The notes below the pieces were generated by a model. It was not told the DNA's origin and searched no databases. It saw nothing but the letters and a program-made list of their open reading frames with translations. From the NCBI GenBank assembly GCA_028565635.1, contig JAOXYB010028123.1, positions 1 through 15,318 of the forward strand: a stretch of 15,318 nt of DNA, read 5' to 3'. Positions within the stretch are counted from its first letter, which is position 1. Each line of letters starts with the position of its first letter. The position numbers were made by a program, and so were the translations under genes. This stretch comes from Phoronis ovalis (taxonomy: Eukaryota; Phoronida; Phoronidae). Below, piece by piece: positions 8,810 to 15,318 of this stretch.

Positions 8810-9609
8810 ACGCCCCATTTGACACTAAATCCTTTGCTATAAGCCGCTGTCAACAACCAGGGTCAACATGAATTTTTATAATTAATCATTTGTGCAGTAT
8901 TAATTAAGTTTATCATCATATCCATCCCGGGTCACCATCTTTATCATTATCATTTCCTCTGGCTAACGCTAAACGTTTATGAAACACTTCTCCAAGTAGT
9001 TTTATTCTGTGTTTAAAGCAGCAGTTTCTCTAGCGTGTTGTGCCTCGATCCCCAGGATTAGACAAGTGTCACATCTCGCATTAACAATTTTTATTGCTAA
9101 TTTTGTACAATAAATAAATATATTATTTAATATTAAATCAGTACAGTCATTGTGGTCAAATCATAAAGTTCCATCCACCAAATGAAAAATTTGCTTAATG
9201 CGGTTTACGGGCATGTAATATTTCGTAATTTTATGTGACAAATCAGTAGTGAAACTATTTCGAAAATAAAATACGCAGTCGAAGATGTTCGTATAGCTAG
9301 TTCAAGATCCCGCAATAAGTTATTAATGTTGTAGTGAATTTAATTTCCTTCTGTAATTCCCCCATTTCTTCGTTGCAGTGCCTGCCAAAATACTCGCTAA
9401 AATTCTTGAGTGGGATTTGTAACTTAACCAAAGTCACATAACATACATGTCCATTTAAAACAAACGCTTTGGACCAACACAGTTTGGGCAAAAACCACTG
9501 GTGGCTCCATCAAGTGCTTGCAAATAGTTTATTGCTTGGTAAATATGTTTCTTTGATAGTTCGCTGAAACATCGTACTTAACAACGATGGTGAAACACCT
9601 CAAGGCTTC
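8810..9609. other. No gene supported
   Basis: The minus-strand frame 9491-9297 reads somewhat protein-like (LNGHVCYVTLVKL and EEMGELQKEIKF) and a nearby frame has FCPNC, but frames are broken and no domain is complete. Confidence 0.5.
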
Positions 9610-9648
9610 CTAGGATATATAAAACTCTTAGAGTGTTATATATCCTAG
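9610..9648. repeat. 39-bp near-perfect palindrome
   Basis: Arms of 18 bp (left CTAGGATATATAAAACTC) around a 3-base centre, with one mismatch. It would form a strong hairpin in DNA or RNA. No host gene is apparent. Confidence 0.85.
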
Positions 9649-10666
9649 ATGCAACGGATAGTTACTAGCAGACAAAAAGTACAAGATAGAACGAATTGCA
9701 ACTATTAGAGAGAAGTGCCCAATAATAAAATGTCAAAAGTCAATAAAAGGAATCGTTACCTATGGTTAAAACAAGTAACTTAATTAATCCACGTTACGTA
9801 ATGCAGTAAGACCATCTTCTGCCAGATTGATATGAAAGGGAGCATCAAACACTTACGGTTATTTTTTCACACTCGTGACTTGACCTCGTCATGTCATTTA
9901 GATCACCGCTAGATGGATACAGAATTGGAATATTTTCAATAACCTACTTGCAAATCTACGTATACTGTAGTATCAAACCAAGCCTTTGCACCATTTGGCA
10001 AGTTAATCGAAACTAAATTGAACCGAAATATTTAGTTTCCCCTTGGTTTCATTAATAAACATGCTGCAATTTGAAAAAGTCGAGTTTTTCATTTAATCAA
10101 TGATATCAACGAATAGAAATTACACTGTTATGAAAAGTGCACCATAACAACAGTTCCGTAGAAAGTGTCAGCAAGGAGTTTAATAACTGATCGAAGATTG
10201 CGTTATTTTCTACTGACTATTGAATCAGTAATGCCACTGCTTGAATTTTCTTTTTAAATTACAAAACCACAAAGTGTGAAAAAGCTATGAAATTCACGTT
10301 TGCAAAATTATAGATCGAATCAATCATTTGAGTAAAACTAATCGGCTGGCTGGCTGCATTGTCAAATATAGCAACACATACAAGTGTCTTTGTTGATTTT
10401 GTTGAGTCGTCTCGGGAGCATTGAGAGTTAATCTGATGGGATACATTTTTCGTGACCTATAAGTACCTATTGGTACCTACTCCTGAGACTTTAGCAGACT
10501 TTTCCTAATTACTCAGCTGTTCGTTACAGTCTACATAAAATAAATTAGTGTTTTTTAACATTATTTTAAATTGTAGATTAATCTCACTTTCTCTTTAAAC
10601 AACGATTTAAAATAGTTTGTAACATCATCATAATAACATGGCCATTAAGCTGCTGTAACTCTATCC
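9649..10666. other. No gene seen
   Basis: AT-rich with minor inverted repeats and a short GGCT run near 10342. Nothing recognisable as coding. Confidence 0.6.
10009..10039. repeat. Small inverted repeat
   Basis: GAAACTAAAT (10009-10018) and its exact complement ATTTAGTTTC (10030-10039), with an 11-base loop. Could be chance in AT-rich DNA. Confidence 0.5.
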
Positions 10667-10876
10667 GAGATGTAGATTGAGAATATTCAATGTAGAAATG
10701 TCGTGAAGTATCGCCATGTTCTCCTGTCTCGTAAAGCAGTAGTGTACGGCTCATCATCGATCATCGTTGCCTTCATCAGTATAAGACTAAGGATATTGTG
10801 GTGTTTCCGTGAAATGCTAAGTAGCACTAAACTGACTTGTCCGGCTATGTATATGTTAGGAGTGAAGACTCCGATA
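10667..10876 (+). pseudogene. Possible decayed fragment of a class A GPCR (TM3 end to TM4)
   Basis: Seen: an open stretch from 10676 reads VKYRHVLLSRKAVVYGSSS and then IIVAFISI, which resembles the second intracellular loop and TM4 of rhodopsin-like receptors (P-x-x-Y.....S/T-R-R/K-x-A-V, then a hydrophobic helix). Just upstream in another frame (10668-10691) is RCRLRIFN, resembling a degraded D-R-Y/C-L-x-I-F. The frame is broken between them, a stop follows at 10877-10879, and the conserved TM4 Trp is absent. No convincing TM5-7 follows. The opposite strand is also open for 95 codons, so chance is a real alternative. Confidence 0.25.
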
Positions 10877-10879
10877 TAA

Positions 10880-11461
10880 AGCCTCAAATGTATTCTTAGA
10901 CAATCCCCTTTCTCTTTTTTCAATGATAATCTGTGCCGGTTTCCATAGAATTCATTGTTCGTAATGTACGCCACATTCTCAGCTCACAATTTTTACGAAC
11001 AATTTAAAATTATTCTAAAATATTATAGCTATAATACGAACTTTTATGTTATTGTCATCCATACATTTACTTTATTACCTTTGACAAATTAACACGATGC
11101 GCACTGCTGGTATATATGATGCATATACTAGAACAGATGCTTATTTTTTAATATATATGCGAAATTTCTGATGTGTACTGGATAGGAAATAAAGGTTGAA
11201 AATGGGATCGAAGTATCTGAATAATGCTCAAGCTGTCCTGGGGGTTATCTATAAAGGAGTAACCTGGAACATAAATCCCAGGATGCAACTTTCTAAAAAC
11301 ATATTTAAGACAAACGCTTACTCTCCATTTTAAGGCATAATACATAGAACATAAAACAACTTATAATTAAAAACATTTATACCGAATTCCCGGCTTCTTT
11401 CTCTTGATCGGCTACTTCAATAATCTCAAATTTATTCCCAGTTGCTATATTTCTTATTCAA
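10880..11461. other. No gene seen
   Basis: Continues past the GPCR-like fragment without convincing TM5-7. The minus-strand frame 11345-11148 has no features. Confidence 0.5.
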
Positions 11462-11779
11462 GCCTACCTAAGCAGCGTGGACTCGAACCGCCAATCCGCA
11501 CTCGCGCACCTGTTTCCTACCATTCGAACCCTTTTTCCCGGTTTCGTACCGAAATTGCTGCTACTCGAATCTTTATTTCCGCGCAAGTGGCCAGGAACTT
11601 GAACAGCATGTTCGAGTCTCCGGAAATCTGTTCGATTTCTTGGCAACTTTCGCAAGTTTGCGAGTCCGACGGTACGAGTAGCAGGAATTTCGGTGCGAAA
11701 TCCGGAAAAAGGGTTGAATAGTAGGAAACGGGTGCGCGTATACGGATTGACAGTTCGACTCCATGCTGGGTAGGTAGGC
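11462..11779. mobile_element. Fold-back element with arms of about 105 bp
   Basis: Arms 11462-11567 and 11675-11779 are inverted copies at roughly 80-85% identity by eye, both starting GCCTACCTA at the outer end. The loop (11568-11674) is unrelated to the hAT-like family. On the minus strand the left arm contains GGTTCGAGTCC (11489-11479), a full match to the pol III B-box consensus; the matching site in the right arm is degraded. No A-box or tRNA fold was convincing. Open frames here on both strands are by-products of the GC-richer repeat. A 9-bp direct repeat TGCTATATT (11443-11451 and 11781-11789) sits nearby but does not abut the left arm. Confidence 0.65.
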
Positions 11780-11789
11780 CTGCTATATT

Positions 11790-12612
11790 GGGGACTTGTT
11801 AGTCTAAGTTTAAACTCTTGTGTTTTTGTTACAATGATGTATTTTGTAATAGAGAAGCCAGAAGGAGCTGGATTACCTAGAACACGTACATTACTGGTCA
11901 ATTGTATGCCACGTCCTCTTGTGGCCTTTTTCAATCCATTTATTAAATATACGAGATTGTTTGCCCATCACAGGGTTAAATTAAATTAATATACCTAATA
12001 TACGAGTGGTTACAACATTATCCAAATCCGGGAACCAAATGTGAAACATTCTTCCTAAATGTGAAACAGTTTGTTGCATATTTGATAGTCAAGACACATG
12101 CTTATGATTTGAACACTGGATAAATGCACTGTGTAAAAGCCATGAGTCACTAACCATTCTACAATACAATTAAACAACTGCAAAACATGTGATTTTGATT
12201 TTTAACGTATTAGATAGTGCAAAAAATATTAGTAGCTGAATGTAATTAATATTAGGCATTATAACCAATGAAAGAAATTATTGTAGTCCATTATTAAGAC
12301 CAATAAGGGACCAATTATAAGTGTTTTTATTTCCATAGCAGCCAGTTATTATGTCGGTAAGGAAAGAACTTAAAAAGGAACCTGTAAAGATGCGGTTAAG
12401 GAAATCAGAATTGTTTTGCGTTAAAAGTTTAACAACTACAATTTCAACAGAGTATAATATCAAAAATCTGAGACACAGATTAAGCTTTTTGTTTGAAGTT
12501 AATTTTGATAAAGTTTCAGCTCCATATTATGCTGCTGGACTAAAAATATTTGTAGCTTGTTATGTCCGCTTTACAAAATACATACTAGTAATTACTTTGT
12601 CAAGTAAAAAGG
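11790..12612. other. No gene supported
   Basis: The plus-strand frame 12351-12638 starts at an ATG and is Lys-rich at first, but has no domain and its C-terminus reads into a tandem repeat. It is treated as chance. Confidence 0.5.
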
Positions 12613-12652
12613 TTCAAACTAGTACATCTTCAAACTAGTACCTCTTCAAACT
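12613..12652. repeat. Tandem repeat, 16-bp unit, 2.5 copies
   Basis: TTCAAACTAGTACATC at 12613 and TTCAAACTAGTACCTC at 12629, then a half unit TTCAAACT at 12645. Confidence 0.85.
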
Positions 12653-13056
12653 TCAATATTTGTAATGCATTATCTCTTCAGTAAGCTAATCAAAAGTTTA
12701 TTCATATAAAGATCACAGTGTATATTTCGAATTAGTTGTGCATCATCTTAAAGTTACATACAACGGAAAGAATAAATGCATGACCAAACTTAGCCAGACA
12801 ACAGGTAATAAAATTTGCAAATTTTGGATAACATTTGATACATTAGTACAAATTTTTTTTCAATCTGATATATTTATACTCAAATTGCCTGAGGTATATT
12901 ATTTAATTGCCTAATTAAAGTATATGTTACAATTTTTTGTATGTTGCTTTGCGTTATATTCAATTATTATATGTGAACACCAAATTTATATATTTCTATT
13001 TTCACCACTAAAACGAGTAATTAGTAATAGTATTGTTGCATAAGTTGTCAACTAGC

Positions 13057-13104
13057 AATACATTATCAAATACATTATCAAATACATTATCAAATACATT
13101 ATCA
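13057..13104. repeat. Tandem repeat, 12-bp unit, four perfect copies
   Basis: AATACATTATCA repeated four times without change, followed by TCAAAC. Perfect identity suggests recent slippage expansion. Confidence 0.9.
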
Positions 13105-13737
13105 TCAAACAACTGTCTTGCTTTAGCCTGAAGGCAGACTATAGCGGACTATCTGGACTATTATCAAAGTTTGTAAAATACAAAAAATATCGGTGTACTT
13201 AAATAGTGCACGCGGAGCGCCCAGTTGCAAATTCTATTTAATAAGCTTAAATAGGTTGGTATTTGAAAATAATTTATTGTTTTAACGAAATTATCGAATA
13301 GACATTAATAGCATGTGTGTATATACATTACAGTTTAGGAGTTGAAACAGTACACATTTAAGAAACTCTTGATATGTCATATACAGTTGCACGCAGTCTT
13401 GCCTTAACCTAATAGAGTTAGATGTATTTTTAAAAAAACATCTGCGGCCGAATAATGCATATAATTAACATGGTGTGTATCTTTAAGTTATGTAACTATG
13501 TCCCCATACTTTAAATATTTTTTGGAATCACTCATGTCTAGGTTTTGCTTATTATTATGACGGTATATCGAAAGCATAAAGAATGAGATAACTATAGGCA
13601 TTACCTGTTCTTAATTTTGTCAAGCGTACCTGCATTTTATTCCTTTCTGCATGCAAAAAACAACATTAAATACCTGACAGAAACATATACAACTAAAAAG
13701 GCTGATTAAAATTAGAATGATCTTGGTATAGCGTGCA

Positions 13738-13760
13738 ACTTACCTGTAAGAAATAAAGTA
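13738..13760 (-). promoter_or_regulatory. Recursive-splice-like site CAG|GTAAGT
   Basis: The minus strand reads TTTATTTCTTACAG|GTAAGTTGC, a 3' splice site fused directly to a 5' splice site with no exon between, the layout of ratchet points in long introns. It is only meaningful if a minus-strand gene spans this position, which is not shown here. Confidence 0.2.
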
Positions 13761-14269
13761 ATTTCTTTTTCGAACAATTTTACGACGTCCCAACCTCAGA
13801 ATGTATACGTCACATTTAGTCTAAGCTTGGTCCAATATAGCCCAATGAAACACTATTCTTTAAAAATGAGCTCCAAAATATTAATTATTGTCTGTTTCAT
13901 TATATTTATATAGCCCTGTGGGCGTAAAACCTAAAAGTAGTCCACCGCCCCGTTGTTTTACTTTGAATCTATCATAAACGTGGGTTGCAGTGTGAGAATT
14001 TAATCCGTACAATATAAATATTCTATTTGCACATGATTTCATTTAAATGTACTTATATTTCCTATATTTTTGCTTCCGGACCTTGTTAAAGGTAATTAAA
14101 ATCTACTTGATTTAGAGTGATGATTCAACAAGTTACTCACTCAGATTGTAGTAACTTACTACGACACAAAGAGTTGCACTGTAACTGTATCCAATAGTAC
14201 ATGTACTAGCAATAGGGTTAATCTACTACAGGGACAGTTTCCTAACACAAAACCTTGATTTGGCCAAAC

Positions 14270-14277
14270 ATCTGATC
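14270..14277. repeat. Left TSD of MITE copy C
   Basis: ATCTGATC, repeated exactly at 14673-14680. Confidence 0.7.
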
Positions 14278-14672
14278 CCTGGGGGAGTTACTGCCATTTA
14301 AAGTGACTGTATATATGTGCCGTCTCATGGACCCCCTTTTTTCAGCCTCTGTTTTTACCATGGGATATCTTTCTTAGGTTTATTTGGAGTGTTTTTTGCA
14401 CATATCTTTTTACAAAGGGGTATATATTTTAAATAAATAAGTAATTACCAAAGGTGTATTTCTTGGTACTGCTGACCATAAACTTACCATACGAACAGCT
14501 AGTTACTTCCGCAGTTATTGCCATCGAGAATTTTTTTTTACCGCGAGGTATGGTTTTTGCAAAACAATATTTTCCATGGGGTATATTTTGGGAAAGCAAC
14601 TTTTACCACCGGTTAAGGGGTTTTTACGTGAGGCCTCACACCAATGCCAGGTTTTTGTCAAGTACACCCGTG
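14278..14672 (+). mobile_element. hAT-like MITE, copy C (395 bp, 8-bp TSD)
   Basis: Flanked by ATCTGATC at 14270-14277 and 14673-14680. Left terminus CCTGGGGGAGTTACTGCC; right terminus, reverse complemented, CACGGGTGTACTTGAC, more diverged than in copies A and B. Five TACC-N4-GGTA-like motifs lie near 14356, 14411, 14446, 14539 and 14572. The strand is given only to mark that copy D is inverted relative to it. No transposase is present. Confidence 0.75.
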
Positions 14673-14680
14673 ATCTGATC
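14673..14680. repeat. Right TSD of MITE copy C
   Basis: ATCTGATC, identical to 14270-14277. Confidence 0.7.
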
Positions 14681-14986
14681 TCTGTAGTCTGTAACTAATG
14701 TCCAGCTATAATATGCTTCTCTTAATTCAACTGCTAATTATTCACATCAGTGCTTAAAATAACCAAGTCTCGTTGCTTTGTAGATAGCATGGCTATAAAC
14801 TATTTAATATTCTTGTTACAATTTTGAAGCCACCCCCTCTTGTATCTGCCAAATGTTTTGTGGTAAAGTTAACCACACATGTACACTTCTATGTAAAAAC
14901 AAACATAACTGTCACGTGGTTATGCTAGTATACATAAGACCGTTGTTGTTTAACTGTGCATGGCTAGCTTTTCAGCCGCAAACCCC

Positions 14987-15318
14987 CCAGGGGGACACTT
15001 CACAAATTGCTCGGTAAGGGTTTGACGTCTCAGGTAAAAAAACCTTTAACACGTGGTAAAAATTCTTTTCAAAAACATACCCCATGGTAAAACTTATTTG
15101 CAAAGAACATACCCCATGGTAAAAAATGCGAAACGGTAACTGTTCGTATGGCGAGTTTATAATTGACAATACCATTGGTAATTAATTATTTATTGAAAAT
15201 TTGTAAAAAGAACACCCCATGGTAAAAATTATCAAATAAACATAAAAAAGATATCCCATGGTAATCCGAGGCAGGAAAAGGAAGCCCATTGGGGCCACAC
15301 ACACAAAAATAATATAAT
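14987..15318 (-). mobile_element. hAT-like MITE, copy D (partial, cut by the window end)
   Basis: Begins CCAGGGGGACACTTCACA, matching the family terminus. Read on the minus strand, the rest aligns with copy C over most of its length. Shared landmarks are the TACCATGGGATATCTTT block (15263-15247 here, 14356 in C) and the CATACGAACAG block. It carries five clean TACCCCATGGTA-like motifs. The outer terminus and right TSD lie beyond 15318; the expected left TSD is CAAACCCC (14979-14986). Confidence 0.7.

Larger units (their letters stand above)
12653..14269. other. No gene seen
   Basis: AT-rich. It contains the perfect 12-bp tandem array, three GACTAT words at 13137-13161, the recursive-splice-like site and a 12-bp palindrome AGTACATGTACT near 14196. 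Confidence 0.6.

Noticed and set aside
9297-9491. Possible RING/B-box-like remnant (FCPNC in one frame, LNGHVCYVTLVKL in another)
   Set aside because: Too few ordered Cys/His residues and frames do not join without two shifts.
11479-11489. tRNA gene, suggested by GGTTCGAGTCC on the minus strand
   Set aside because: No convincing A-box, anticodon arm or acceptor pairing upstream; only the B-box is clear.
11464-11934. Minus-strand open frame of 156 codons and overlapping frames on both strands
   Set aside because: Produced by the GC-richer fold-back element. Similar peptides on both strands reflect the inverted arms, not a protein.
12326-12360. Possible microexon between TTTCCATAG and TCG|GTAAGG on the plus strand
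   Set aside because: Only about 18 bases with no flanking exons to anchor it.
14454-15175. Similar short proteins on opposite strands (both with PYEQL and NFYH)
   Set aside because: Explained by inverted MITE copies C and D; stops and frameshifts differ between copies.

Overview
The window looks like AT-rich (about two-thirds A+T by eye), gene-poor genomic DNA from an invertebrate animal. A mollusc, perhaps a bivalve, is my best guess. The reasons are a spliced gene with GT-AG introns, no bacterial-style operons or ribosome binding sites, many short non-autonomous DNA transposons, and an invertebrate-type neurotrophin/Spaetzle-like ligand. The species is inference. Most open frames of 60-100 codons here are chance or repeat-derived.

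The one gene I can defend is on the minus strand, 2312 down to 1229, in two exons. Exon 1 (2312-2200) encodes a signal peptide and ends at an AG|GTATTT donor. Exon 2 (1763-1229) starts at a TTGTAG|G acceptor in the matching phase (phase 2). The joined product is 215 residues: signal peptide, short prodomain, RQRR furin-type site, then a 123-residue mature cystine-knot domain with neurotrophin-like landmarks (C..ID....NS.C, then WR...CxC). A candidate polyadenylation signal lies about 235 bases past the stop. The 436-base intron carries its own imperfect fold-back repeat.

The second clear theme is a family of short (about 395-425 bp) non-autonomous transposons with 8-bp target-site duplications and TIRs reading about C(A/C)(C/T)GGGGG. 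Complete copies are at 2702-3108, 8377-8801 and 14278-14672. A fourth, inverted relative to the third, starts at 14987 and runs off the window end. The 8-bp duplications suggest a hAT-like superfamily. The two right-hand copies are studded with a near-palindromic motif of the form TACC-N4-GGTA. An unrelated fold-back element with about 105-bp arms and a tRNA-like B-box lies at 11462-11779.

Everything else is tentative: three isolated exon-like segments with good splice sites (minus 4516-4361, minus 5744-5682, plus 6654-6740), a decayed fragment resembling TM3-TM4 of a class A GPCR (about 10667-10876), a recursive-splice-like CAG|GTAAGT on the minus strand at 13744/13743, small tandem repeats (3771-3853, 12613-12652, 13057-13104) and several strong palindromes. 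If the exon-like signals are real, they could belong to long introns of genes extending beyond the window. I saw no tRNA, rRNA, CRISPR or transposase gene.
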